This document shows, in pieces, positions 35,774-43,726 of a DNA stretch of 53,915 bases; positions within the stretch are counted from its first letter, which is position 1, and every line of letters begins with the position of its first letter. Below the pieces are notes generated by a model. The model had not been told where the DNA came from, made no database searches, and saw nothing but the letters and a program-made list of their open reading frames with translations. The position numbers and the translations under genes are program-made. Source of the stretch: Gemmatimonadota bacterium (GTDB taxonomy: Bacteria > Gemmatimonadota > Gemmatimonadetes > Longimicrobiales > Gaopeijiaceae); NCBI GenBank assembly GCA_022826005.1, contig JAJDVT010000073.1:1-53915 (forward strand). Reading direction: 5' to 3'.

Positions 35774-35956
35774 CTACTCTTCCTCTACTTCGTAGATCTG
35801 CTGGCCTCTGTACATCCCCGACGTAGGGCAGACCCTGTGACGCAGCTGCGGGTCTCCGGTGCGGGAGCAGGTTCCGAGCGCAGGCTCGGCAACCTTATCG
35901 TGTGTGCGGCGCTTCCGCTTCCGCTGCCTGGAAACCCGTCTCTTGGGAACCGCCAT
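35774..35956 (-). CDS. rpmF: 50S ribosomal protein L32
   Basis: A 60-residue L32: MAVPKRRVSRQRKRKRRTH is diagnostic. Zinc-binding L32 proteins have two CxxC pairs; here only Cys30 and Cys43 remain, so the zinc site appears half lost. Its first 62 bases overlap the end of the yceD gene in another frame. Order yceD-rpmF-plsX is the usual bacterial arrangement. Confidence 0.95.
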   Translation of the reverse strand: MAVPKRRVSRQRKRKRRTHDKVAEPALGTCSRTGDPQLRHRVCPTSGMYRGQQIYEVEEE

Positions 35957-36476
35957 CGTTCTCTTCCTGGTTTGTTTGCAGAACCTTCAAGGCCGCCCAG
36001 CGCGGATCCATGGGGCCCAGCCCATTCGGCTCGCTCCTGTATTCCCTTGCCGGGGAGCCGCACCGTGTGCAGCGCCCGTCTTCCTCACCGGCGGTGTAGT
36101 ACCGCGGTGCTTCCAGCACGATCTCTTCCCGGATCGCGTCCCGCAGGTCCAGAACCGTTTCCCGCCCGTCGATGACGCGCACATCGGGATCCGGGGCCTC
36201 CCAGCTGTCGTCCGGCGTGAACAACAGCGTAAGTGACCGCTCCACCGCAACTTGCAGATCGTCGAGGCAGCGGCCGCACTCATAGACGAGCGGCGCCCGC
36301 CACGAGCCCTGCACGACGATCCCGCCACCAGCAGCGAGCGACGCGCTACCCTGGACCTCGACCGGGCCCGCGAACCTGAGCCCGCAGCCGTCCCAAAGCT
36401 CGGAGTCCGGACCGATCGATCCCGTCAGGGGTTGTGTGCCGCACTGCCGCAAGCGCAGTAGATCTATCTGCACCAT
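35895..36476 (-). CDS. yceD: YceD / DUF177 family protein
   Basis: A 193-residue DUF177 protein, the usual partner upstream of rpmF. In relatives it is tied to 23S rRNA or ribosome assembly, but its mechanism is not settled. It has a central ECGRC pair and a later RCTRC pair that could bind zinc, then the family-typical DPRWAALKVL. After that point the protein runs about 24 residues longer and overlaps rpmF by 62 bases. It is the first gene of the fatty-acid operon. The start ATG at 36476 lies within a dyad and almost at the predicted transcription start. Confidence 0.88.
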   Translation of the reverse strand: MVQIDLLRLRQCGTQPLTGSIGPDSELWDGCGLRFAGPVEVQGSASLAAGGGIVVQGSWRAPLVYECGRCLDDLQVAVERSLTLLFTPDDSWEAPDPDVRVIDGRETVLDLRDAIREEIVLEAPRYYTAGEEDGRCTRCGSPAREYRSEPNGLGPMDPRWAALKVLQTNQEENDGGSQETGFQAAEAEAPHTR

Positions 36477-36482
36477 AGATCT
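36460..36482. promoter_or_regulatory. dyad operator candidate over the start codon of the fatty-acid operon
   Basis: AGATCTAT (36460-36467) and ATAGATCT (36475-36482) form a perfect 8-7-8 inverted repeat. It covers the yceD start codon (36474-36476) and the predicted transcription start just downstream of the -10 box. The position is ideal for a repressor of the whole yceD-rpmF-plsX-fab operon. It does not match the FapR or FadR consensus I know. An RNA hairpin at the 5' end is an alternative reading. Confidence 0.6.
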
Positions 36483-36484
36483 CT

Positions 36485-36514
36485 ATAATACCAGAAAAGG
36501 TGTCTCTACCGCAA
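36485..36514 (-). promoter_or_regulatory. promoter of the yceD-rpmF-plsX-fab operon
   Basis: On the minus strand TTGCGG (36509-36514) and TATTAT (36485-36490) are separated by 18 bases, with TGG before the -10 box (extended -10). Transcription would begin at about 36476-36478, so the yceD message is close to leaderless. The -35 overlaps the end of ndk. Confidence 0.55.
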
Positions 36515-36922
36515 CAGCTCCTCCCCAGCGAAGAAGAATCCGATCTCGCGGCGGGCGTTGTCGTCGGAATCCGATCCGTGGATGGCGTTGCGCTCCTTCG
36601 ATTCGGCGTACAGCCGGCGCACGGTTCCCTCGGCCGCTGCGGCCGGGTCCGTCGCCCCGATCTCCCGCCGCAGCTTCGCCACCGCGTCCGGCGCCTCGAG
36701 CGCCATGGGGATGCAGGGGCCCGAGGTCATGAAGGCGACCAGCGATGCGAAGAAGGGGCGCTCCCGGTGCACGTAATAGAACGAGCGGGCCTGCGCGGTC
36801 GTCATCGTGAGCATGCGGAGCGCGCGCACGCGGAACCCGGCGGATTCCAGGTGCGCGATGATCTTCCCGGCCGCTCCGCCTGCGGTCGCGTCGGGCTTGA
36901 TGATGGCCAGGGTGTGGTTCAT
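36506..36922 (-). CDS. ndk: nucleoside diphosphate kinase
   Basis: A 138-residue kinase exchanging the terminal phosphate among nucleoside triphosphates and diphosphates. It starts MNHTLAIIKPDA and has the phosphohistidine His115 in NAIHGSDSDDNARREI. The C-terminus is slightly shorter than in E. coli. It lies upstream of the fatty-acid operon promoter in the same direction and downstream of a non-coding repeat region. Confidence 0.96.
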   Translation of the reverse strand: MNHTLAIIKPDATAGGAAGKIIAHLESAGFRVRALRMLTMTTAQARSFYYVHRERPFFASLVAFMTSGPCIPMALEAPDAVAKLRREIGATDPAAAAEGTVRRLYAESKERNAIHGSDSDDNARREIGFFFAGEELLR

Positions 36923-37170
36923 GTGCTGAAGGTCGAGGGTTGAAGTGGAAGGAAAGGGACGAAGACGTCGGCGTAACGGAACCGAAAACGGCGCCGTGAG
37001 TCAACCGCGGCCTCAGCGGGCGAGCCGGTAGCATTGCCTCCCGAATGCAGAGGGGAATCACTCTCGTTGGCACGCGAACTTCCGGGACGGGACACTTAGC
37101 AGTCCGTGGATAAAGCACCGCGAGCACCGAGAGCGGCGAGGCGCCGGGCTGGCAAGGCGCGACGAGAGGG

Positions 37171-37187
37171 GAATAGCAGAGCTATTC
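37171..37187. repeat. hairpin core of the repeat element
   Basis: GAATAGC (37171-37177) and GCTATTC (37181-37187) form a perfect seven-base stem around AGA. Flanking GAGGG and GCCCGAGGAGCAACGCAG resemble the surroundings of widespread REP-like palindromes built on a similar GAATAGC/GCTATTC core, a comparison made from memory. Confidence 0.6.
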
Positions 37188-37238
37188 GCCCGAGGAGCAA
37201 CGCAGAGTGGAGCCTTGGAGTGGCAAAATGTACAGTGG

Positions 37239-37267
37239 ACATGACATAATGTAATGTGTACCTTACA
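37239..37267. promoter_or_regulatory. AT-rich operator-like motif, copy 2
   Basis: ACATGACATAATGTAA at 37239-37254 equals 9727-9742 base for base, and the dyad TGTAA-N8-TTACA (37250-37254 and 37263-37267) is kept with a different spacer. It lies inside the MITE-like element, so the element may carry a regulatory site between the porin gene and ndk. Confidence 0.5.
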
Positions 37268-37359
37268 GCGTGGACAGGTGAGGCGAAGCGGCCAGCGCGG
37301 ATGCATCGCCGCTCGAATGCCGGGGGGATTTTGTCCACGGGCTGCCCGGCCAGCCGGCG

Positions 37360-38415
37360 CTAGAAGAAGGTGAACGCCTGGAACTTCAGCGACCAATGCC
37401 TCTCGTCGCCTGACCGGTATAGGTCGAGATTCACGGAGATTCCGTTACGGCCCGCGGCATAGACCATGAAGCCGGGAGTCACTACCGTACCCGCAACCCT
37501 CTCCGGGCCCTCCGCGCCGGAGTCCGCCCAGCTGACGCGGACAAGTGGCTCGATGCCCGCCAGCCCAGTCTCGGCCGGCAGTTCGCGGTACCAGAACGCC
37601 ATGAGCTGATAGGTCGAGAAGCTCGCGTTGTCGTTCAGCTTCCAGTTTCGTCCGCGCAGCCCGTTGACGATCAGGTGCGGCCCCTGCCGCCAGGTCCCGT
37701 ACTCCAACTCCACGCCCAGGGCGGGAACATTCATCGTTTCGCCCTTGGAGTTCAGGGTCTCGTCCAGGGCCAGGTAGCCGGACACACGGGTGTTCGCCGG
37801 CAAATACGCCGAAACCCTGCCCGAAATGGATTTCGTGGTGTTGACATCCTTCCTGCCCAGCCCCTCGCCGTTCGTGAGCGTGACCCGGTAGCCGAGGTGA
37901 CGCCCCGCGAAGCGCCCGGTCATCAGCACACCGGGTTCATAGTTGTCGAGGCCGAGGGCTCCGGTGAACTGGCCGAAGGAGCAGACGCCGCCCACGCCGG
38001 GGCAGTGATCGACCCCGGTGACCCGGCCGTTGCGCTCGATCACGGGGAGGTCCGAGTTGGCCACCAGCCAGAAGTAGGACATGCCCCGCTTGAACTGCCC
38101 GATCTGGACCTGGAAGGCGTCGGACGGCTTGAGTTCCAGGTAGGCTTCCAGAACGGCGGAGCCCTGGGCGTCGAACTGGACGCGTCCGCCCACGCGGTCG
38201 TTCAAGCTGCCGTCCATCGTCACCCAGGCCCTCCTGACGAAGAACGTCCCCGGCTGCCCTTCTACGCTGGGCGCCTCGAACTGAACCTGCACCCGCCCTC
38301 CCAGTACCACGCTGGAGCCGGGGCGGGCGCGGATCTCCTGGGCGCCGAGCGTCGCCGCGCCAACCGGAATTGTCGCAAGAACCAGGGCAATTGTCGCTAG
38401 TGATCGATCGCTCAT
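37360..38415 (-). CDS. phosphate-selective porin O/P-like outer-membrane protein
   Basis: A 351-residue exported protein with a signal peptide ending near ATLGAQ, then a beta-barrel pattern. Early residues VVLGGRVQVQFEA and FFVRRAWVTMDGSLNDRVGGRVQFD are typical of OprO/P-like porins, and the protein ends in an aromatic residue (KFQAFTFF), the usual outer-membrane insertion signal. ATG 38415 gives a normal signal peptide. It is divergent from the ammonium transporter gene with a palindrome between them. Substrate is not readable from sequence. Confidence 0.78.
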   Translation of the reverse strand: MSDRSLATIALVLATIPVGAATLGAQEIRARPGSSVVLGGRVQVQFEAPSVEGQPGTFFVRRAWVTMDGSLNDRVGGRVQFDAQGSAVLEAYLELKPSDAFQVQIGQFKRGMSYFWLVANSDLPVIERNGRVTGVDHCPGVGGVCSFGQFTGALGLDNYEPGVLMTGRFAGRHLGYRVTLTNGEGLGRKDVNTTKSISGRVSAYLPANTRVSGYLALDETLNSKGETMNVPALGVELEYGTWRQGPHLIVNGLRGRNWKLNDNASFSTYQLMAFWYRELPAETGLAGIEPLVRVSWADSGAEGPERVAGTVVTPGFMVYAAGRNGISVNLDLYRSGDERHWSLKFQAFTFF

Positions 38416-38762
38416 CCGGTGACTCTCCCTCGGGTTGGGGGCGGCCTGTCTTCTGACACGAACATCCAGGACGAATCCATTCGTCATGGGCATGGTTAGG
38501 GCACTCGCAGGGGACAGAGCCAAAGTGAAGGATGCAATGGCACTCGCGTCAAGTCCGGGCCAGGCTTCGGCAGCGGGTCGCCTGCTTCTTGCGTGGCCCT
38601 TGGCGAAGCCACATTCTGATGGCCGTGACCAATAACCTGAGCATTCCCCGGACGACGTGCGGCGGACCCGGATACCCGGCCAGCCGGCGAGAGGCCGCTG
38701 GGCCGTCGGCGACGCGCCGACAACTCGCGAAAACCACTCCTTTCCCACCCACCGGAGCCACC
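38416..38762. other. 347-bp divergent intergenic region between porin and amt
   Basis: No gene seen. It holds the palindrome at 38470-38485 and, just before amt, a CCGGAG ribosome-binding sequence. TGGCAC occurs near 38539, but the matching TTGC of a sigma-54 promoter is absent, so no -24/-12 site is called. Confidence 0.6.
38470..38485. promoter_or_regulatory. palindrome between porin and ammonium transporter genes
   Basis: GACGAAT (38470-38476) and ATTCGTC (38479-38485) form a perfect inverted repeat around CC. It lies 55 bases upstream of the porin start and 278 upstream of amt, a plausible operator for the porin gene. The binding protein is unknown. Confidence 0.45.
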
Positions 38763-40178
38763 ATGAGACCACACAGACCCCGCAGGAGAGACAACCGACA
38801 CCCCCACCGGTTCGGACGCGCCGCCTGGGCCGCAGTGCTCGCGCTGGGCGTCCTCGCGATCTGGCCCGCGGCGGCGGCCGCCCAGAACACCGCGGCCGAA
38901 ACCGGCTTCGTCCTCAACACCTACTCCTTCCTGGTGTGGGGGGCGCTGGTCATGTGGATGTGCGCCGGCTTCACCATGCTGGAGTCCGGATCGGTCCGCT
39001 CCAAGAACGCGTCGATGATCTGCCTCAAGAACATCGGACTCTACTCGATCGCCGGACTGGCCTACTACATCATCGGCTACGGGTTGATGTACACCGACGT
39101 GGGCGGAGGCGTCATCGGGAAGCTCAACCTCTTCTACGGTCCGTCGGCCGACGAGATTGCGCTCCTGGACGGGAACGAGGGGGCGATGGGCGCCGTGCTG
39201 GAAAACGGCTACTCCGTCACCTCGGACTGGTTCTTCCAGATGGTCTTCGTCGCCACCACGGCATCGATCATATCCGGGGCGCTGGCGGAGCGGGTCAACC
39301 TCTGGGCCTTCTTCGCCTTCACCGCCGTCCTCACCGGGGTGATCTACCCGGTAGTGGGAGCGTGGACCTGGGGAGAGGGCTGGCTCAACGTGATGGGCTT
39401 CCAGGACTTCGCCGGGTCGACCATCGTGCACTCGACCGGAGGCTGGGCGGCGCTGGCGGGCCTGATCGTGGTCGGGCCGCGCTGGGGCAAGTTCCGCAAG
39501 GACGGCACGGTCAAGTCCACGCCGCCCTCCAACATCCCCGGCGTTACGCTCGGCGTCTTCATTCTGTGGCTCGGCTGGTTCGGGTTCAACGGGGGGTCGG
39601 TGCTGGCCCTCGACGGGGCGGCCAACGCGGTGCTCATGAGCAACGTCCTGGTCAACACCAACCTGGCCGCGGCGGCGGGAGTCATCACGGCCATCCTGGT
39701 GTCCAAGCCCATCCTCGGCCGCATCGACCTCTTCGCGGGACTCAACGGAGCGATCTCGGGACTGGTGGCCATCACCGCCGGACCCGACATCGTTGACGCA
39801 CGCATGGCGATCGCAATCGGCGCGATCGGGGCGCTGATCTGCACCGCGGGCCTGAAGATCCTGGAACGCTTCCGGGTGGACGACGTGGTCGGCGCCGTGC
39901 CGGCCCACCTCTTCGCCGGAATCTGGGGCACGCTGGCCGTGAGCTTCGGCGACTGGGACAAACTGGGCGTGCAGGCGCTCGGAATCGTGAGCATCGGCGC
40001 CTTCGTGTTCACCGTATCGTGGATCCTCTGGACCGTGCTCGACAAGACGATGGGGGCGCGAGTCTCCCGAGACGTGGAGGAGATGGGTCAGGATGCGGCC
40101 GAGCTGGGCATCGACGCCTACCCCGAGTTCGTGCTGATGGTCGATCCGGACGACGGCAGCGACTACCGCGATCCGTAA
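38763..40178 (+). CDS. amt: ammonium transporter
   Basis: A 471-residue Amt/Rh-family channel with a signal-like N-terminus (LAIWPAAAAAQ) and about eleven hydrophobic helices. Family marks are FVLNTYSFLVWGALVMWMCAGFTMLE, SIISGALAERVN, DFAGSTIVHSTGG with the first pore His and VPAHLFAGIWG with the second. The cytoplasmic tail (MGQDAAELGIDAYPEF) fits a GlnK-gated form, but no glnK is nearby. It precedes the ATP-grasp gene by 37 bases on the same strand, so co-transcription is likely. Confidence 0.94.
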   Translation: MRPHRPRRRDNRHPHRFGRAAWAAVLALGVLAIWPAAAAAQNTAAETGFVLNTYSFLVWGALVMWMCAGFTMLESGSVRSKNASMICLKNIGLYSIAGLAYYIIGYGLMYTDVGGGVIGKLNLFYGPSADEIALLDGNEGAMGAVLENGYSVTSDWFFQMVFVATTASIISGALAERVNLWAFFAFTAVLTGVIYPVVGAWTWGEGWLNVMGFQDFAGSTIVHSTGGWAALAGLIVVGPRWGKFRKDGTVKSTPPSNIPGVTLGVFILWLGWFGFNGGSVLALDGAANAVLMSNVLVNTNLAAAAGVITAILVSKPILGRIDLFAGLNGAISGLVAITAGPDIVDARMAIAIGAIGALICTAGLKILERFRVDDVVGAVPAHLFAGIWGTLAVSFGDWDKLGVQALGIVSIGAFVFTVSWILWTVLDKTMGARVSRDVEEMGQDAAELGIDAYPEFVLMVDPDDGSDYRDP

Positions 40179-40215
40179 GGGAGCCGGGCGCACCCCCCTG
40201 GAAAGGCGCGAGCCA

Positions 40216-41748
40216 TTGCCCGACTCGATAGCGACATCGCTCGACGAGCGCTTCGGCGACCAGCCCCGGACCTGCGCTGCCGGGTCCGGGGCGTTCGCCC
40301 ACTACGAGCTGGATCCTGGGATCTACGACGAGATGTTCCACCGCGACGGCTCGCCCCGCTCGGCCTGCCGCCGACTGGGGGACATGCTGGCGCGGGCATC
40401 GCCGGAGGACCTGGCTGCGCTGCAGGACGGGGTGGCCCGCCGCTTCCTCCACGAGGGGATCACCTTCACCGTGCTCGGCCGCGCCGAGATGTCCGAGCAC
40501 ATCATCCCGATCGACTGCGTCCCGCGCGTGCTCAGCGCCCAGGAGTGGGATCACGTCGACCGGGGCCTCAGGCAGCGCATCACCGCGCTGAACCTCTTCC
40601 TGGAGGACATCTACCACGAGGGGCGCTCGCTGCGTGACGGCGTGGTGCCGGCCGACCTCGTGCTGGGCTGTCCCCAGTACCGGGCCCAGATGCGGGGACT
40701 CAGGGTGCCGCACGGCGCATACGTATCCGTGTGCGGGACGGACGTGGTGCGCACCGGGGACGGTTTCGCGGTGCTGGAGGATAATCTGCGCGTGCCGTCG
40801 GGCGTGTCCTACATGCTGGCGTGCCGGGCGGCCATGAAGCAGGCCTACCCGCGGCTCTACCGCGCCCACGGGGTCCGCGAGATCGCGGGCTACCCGGAGG
40901 ACCTCTATGCGACCCTGGCGTCGTTGGGCTCGTGGGGGCGTACCCCCCGGGTGGCGGTGCTGACGCCGGGCCGCTACAACTCCGCCTACTACGAGCATGC
41001 GTTCCTGGCCGGCGAGATGGGGGCGATGCTCGCCGAGGGACGCGACCTGGTGGTCCACGACGCAGTCCTGTATGTACGGACGGTGGCCGGGCTGAAGCGG
41101 ATCGACGTCGTGTACCGCCGCATCGACGACGATTTCCTGGACCCGGTGACCTTCCGCGAGGACTCGGTGCTGGGCGTGCCCGGGCTCTTCGAGGCCTACC
41201 GCGCGGGGAACGTCGTGATCGCGAACGCCCCGGGCACGGGGGTGGCCGACGACAAGGCGGTCTACGCCTACGTGCCCGGGATCATTCGCTACTTCCTGGA
41301 CGAGGAGCCGATCCTGGCCAACGTCGAGACGCACTTCTGCCGTGAGCCGGACGGGCTCGCGTACACCATCGACCATATCGAGGACCTGGTCGTGAAGGAG
41401 GTAGGGGGGTCGGGGGGATACGGGATGCTGGTCGGTTGCCACGCGTCCGCCTCCGAGCGAGGGGAGTTCATCGCTCGGCTGCGGGCCGACCCGGCCAACT
41501 ACATCTCGCAGCCGGTGCTGGCGCTCTCCCGGGCGGGCTGCTTCGTGGACGGACGGCTCGAGCCGCGGCATGTGGATCTGCGCCCGTTCGTGCTGCGGGG
41601 CCGCGACGAGATCCGGATCGTCCCGGGCGGGCTCTGCCGGGTGGCCCTGCGCAAGGGGGGACTGGTGGTGAACTCGAGCCAGGGCGGGGGGTGCAAGGAC
41701 CTGTGGATCCTGCGCGGCGAGGGGGAAGAGGGGGAGACGGAGCGATGA
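40216..41748 (+). CDS. circularly permuted type 2 ATP-grasp protein
   Basis: A 510-residue protein of the DUF404/DUF407 ATP-grasp type. Visible blocks are ELDPGIYDEMF, HEGITFTVLGR, LEDNLRVPSGVSYML, VLTPGRYNSAYYEHAFLA, VYRRIDDDFLDP, GTGVADDKAVYAYVP, HVDLRPFVL and the C-terminal VVNSSQGGGCKDLWIL. ATP-grasp enzymes activate a carboxylate and join it to an amine; comparative genomics has proposed amide-bond synthesis for this group, with unknown substrates. It begins with TTG at 40216 and its stop overlaps the start of the alpha-E gene (ATGA). The trio that follows is conserved across many bacteria. Confidence 0.92.
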   Translation: MPDSIATSLDERFGDQPRTCAAGSGAFAHYELDPGIYDEMFHRDGSPRSACRRLGDMLARASPEDLAALQDGVARRFLHEGITFTVLGRAEMSEHIIPIDCVPRVLSAQEWDHVDRGLRQRITALNLFLEDIYHEGRSLRDGVVPADLVLGCPQYRAQMRGLRVPHGAYVSVCGTDVVRTGDGFAVLEDNLRVPSGVSYMLACRAAMKQAYPRLYRAHGVREIAGYPEDLYATLASLGSWGRTPRVAVLTPGRYNSAYYEHAFLAGEMGAMLAEGRDLVVHDAVLYVRTVAGLKRIDVVYRRIDDDFLDPVTFREDSVLGVPGLFEAYRAGNVVIANAPGTGVADDKAVYAYVPGIIRYFLDEEPILANVETHFCREPDGLAYTIDHIEDLVVKEVGGSGGYGMLVGCHASASERGEFIARLRADPANYISQPVLALSRAGCFVDGRLEPRHVDLRPFVLRGRDEIRIVPGGLCRVALRKGGLVVNSSQGGGCKDLWILRGEGEEGETER

Positions 41749-42743
41749 TGCTGGCGCGGGCCGCCGCCGACTTCTACTGGATGGGACGATACCTCGAGCG
41801 CGCCGAGCAAACCGCGCGACTGCTGGACCACCAGCTCAACCGGCTGGTCGACACGCCGGCCCGCGAACTCGCGCACGGCTGGCGGGTTCTCTATGAAGCC
41901 GTCGGCCTCGCTCCACCCTCCGTCCCGGGGGATGCTGACGAGGCCGAAGCCTTTCTGATCGCCGACGCGTATACGCTGGCCGGGGCGCTGGTCGAGGACG
42001 AGACCCGGTCGAATTCCATCATTTCCCAATGGGCGCACGCGAGAGAGAACGCCAAGCAGCTCAGGCCGTGGCTTCCGGTACCGGTCTGGACCAGCCTCAA
42101 CCGGGGCTACCTGTGGATGCGCGACAGCGACTTCGCGGCGGCGTGGGCCCTGGGACCTCCCACCCTGGTCCGCGACGCAATCGACCGCCTCCGGCAGCTC
42201 GCCGGCGTGGCGGACGCGATGATGCCCCGCGACGACGCCTGGCGCTTCCTGGAGCTGGGCCGGTTCGTGGAGCGCATTCAGCACCATGCGGTGCTCCTGG
42301 ACACCTGGGATGCACTCGGCCCGTTGCCGGGTGCCAGCACCTCCCTCTGGTGGGGAGACCTCCTGCGGGTGTGCGGCGCCTACGAGTTCTACTGCCGCAG
42401 CCGGTCCATGGTCGTGCGCAGGGAATCCGTGCTCGCGTTCCTGGTGCGCAACCCGGAACTCCCCAGGTCGCTTCGCTTCGCGGTGCACCGGATCGGGGAG
42501 CTGTTGTCGGGAATCGACCCCGCCGGCGCCCGCTATCCCCTGGCGCCCCCCCAACGCATGGCTCTGCACCTTGCCGCGGCCGTCGAGATGGACCCGCACG
42601 GGGACGAATCCCGCCGGGAGGGCGATGGCGGAGCGGATGGAGGGGACTCCTTCGGCACGCTCCTGCGGGACAGTCTCACTCTGCACGACCTCGTCATGGC
42701 CGCGTACGTTGACTATCCCGTCGAAGAGGGGCTGCCTTCATGA
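41745..42743 (+). CDS. alpha-E domain protein
   Basis: A 332-residue mostly helical protein of the alpha-E family, which almost always accompanies the permuted ATP-grasp gene. The start MLARAAADFYWMGRYLERAEQTAR carries the family signature, and ARENAKQLR and LGRFVERIQHHAVLLDT follow. No catalytic motif is known; a structural or substrate-holding role in the amide-forming system is usually proposed. Its ATG overlaps the ATP-grasp stop, and its own stop overlaps the transglutaminase gene start by four bases. Confidence 0.9.
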   Translation: MMLARAAADFYWMGRYLERAEQTARLLDHQLNRLVDTPARELAHGWRVLYEAVGLAPPSVPGDADEAEAFLIADAYTLAGALVEDETRSNSIISQWAHARENAKQLRPWLPVPVWTSLNRGYLWMRDSDFAAAWALGPPTLVRDAIDRLRQLAGVADAMMPRDDAWRFLELGRFVERIQHHAVLLDTWDALGPLPGASTSLWWGDLLRVCGAYEFYCRSRSMVVRRESVLAFLVRNPELPRSLRFAVHRIGELLSGIDPAGARYPLAPPQRMALHLAAAVEMDPHGDESRREGDGGADGGDSFGTLLRDSLTLHDLVMAAYVDYPVEEGLPS

Positions 42744-43726
42744 CCGCGGTCCACGGCATAGAACACGCGCTCGAGTACAGGTACGAGGTACCCGTGCGGG
42801 GATCCGTGATGACGGTGTTCCTCCGTCCCCGCGAGAGCAGCCGCCAGACCCTGGAGCACTTCTCGCTCGATACGGATCCGCCCGGGGCAGTGCGCGGATT
42901 CACGGACGGCTTCGGAAACCGGGGTCACTTCTTCACCCGCCACCTCCCCCACGGGTCGCTCCGCATATCGGCCCGGTCGAGGGTACGGGTTACCGGGACC
43001 GCGCCGCTTCCCGGCGCTGTCCGCTCCGGCTCGCGGGATGTCCCCGGCGTAACCGCAGGCGTGCCCGAACTGCAACTGATGCTTCAGCCGAGCCGATTCG
43101 TCCGCCCCGGCTCCACCGCGCTGGCCAGCTTTCTGTCCACTCAAGGGATCGAGCGGGGGAATGACCTCCTGCGCAGTTTGCGCACTCTGGCTTCCCGGCT
43201 GTTCGAGATCTTCGAGTACGCACCAGGAGCCACCACGGCCGACTCGCCCATCGACCGCATCCTCGAGACCGGCAGGGGCGTCTGCCAGGACTATACTCAT
43301 ATAATGGCCTCGATCGCCCGGCGATGGGGGATTCCCGCGCGCTACGTCTCGGGGTACCTCGCGCCGGACGGGGACCGGGGCACCGGGCCGGGCGAGAGTC
43401 ACGCCTGGGTGGAGTGCTGGCTCCCCGAGCCGGGATGGGTCGGCTTCGATCCGGCCAACGACTGTGTGTGCGACGACCGGCACGTGCGCGTGGCAGTCGG
43501 CCGGGACTACGCCGACGTTCCCCCGTCCCGGGGAATCTTCCAGGGATGCGCGGTCTCCACGCTGGTCACCCGGGTGGCGATCACACGAGACGAATCCGGG
43601 CGCAGGGCCGACGCGCCCTTCGACCTACTCGAAAACTCCAACCAAAGGAGCGCAAAACCATGCGATTCCATCACCATTTCTTCCACCCCCGCAGCTTCCT
43701 CTGGCTCCCGCTTGCCCTGGGTCTAG
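42740..43726 (+). CDS. transglutaminase-like cysteine peptidase/amidase family protein
   Basis: A 328-residue cytoplasmic protein with a bacterial transglutaminase-like N-terminal beta region and the papain-like triad Cys182 (GVCQDYTH), His221 (ESHAWVE) and Asp237 (GFDPAN). It is the third member of the ATP-grasp/alpha-E/transglutaminase set; such proteins may hydrolyse or exchange the amide bonds that the ATP-grasp enzyme forms. Its last 22 residues are Ser/Pro-rich, unlike the family, and are encoded across the start of the next gene (67-base overlap), so the functional protein may end near SGRRADAPFDLLE. Confidence 0.9.
   Translation: MTAVHGIEHALEYRYEVPVRGSVMTVFLRPRESSRQTLEHFSLDTDPPGAVRGFTDGFGNRGHFFTRHLPHGSLRISARSRVRVTGTAPLPGAVRSGSRDVPGVTAGVPELQLMLQPSRFVRPGSTALASFLSTQGIERGNDLLRSLRTLASRLFEIFEYAPGATTADSPIDRILETGRGVCQDYTHIMASIARRWGIPARYVSGYLAPDGDRGTGPGESHAWVECWLPEPGWVGFDPANDCVCDDRHVRVAVGRDYADVPPSRGIFQGCAVSTLVTRVAITRDESGRRADAPFDLLENSNQRSAKPCDSITISSTPAASSGSRLPWV

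Larger units (their letters stand above)
37099..37345. mobile_element. MITE-like non-coding element with terminal inverted repeats
   Basis: The left end GCAGTCCGTGGATAAAG (37099-37115) and the reverse complement of the right end (37329-37345) match at 14 of 17 bases, all three differences being transitions. The 247-bp interior has no credible gene but contains a strong hairpin at 37171-37187 and an AT-rich dyad at 37239-37267. Its first 47 bases recur in degenerate form at 134-180. These are the marks of a non-autonomous transposable or REP-like element. No clear target-site duplication was found. Confidence 0.55.
36923..37359. other. 437-bp intergenic region between the porin gene and ndk
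   Basis: No gene is supported here. Positions 36923-37098 show nothing I recognise. Positions 37099-37345 form a MITE-like element with terminal inverted repeats, an internal hairpin and an operator-like dyad, each listed separately. Confidence 0.7.

Noticed and set aside
37064-37080. TTGGCACG followed four bases later by CTTCC, resembling a sigma-54 -24/-12 promoter
   Set aside because: The -12 element lacks the essential GC, and no gene starts at a suitable distance downstream on that strand.
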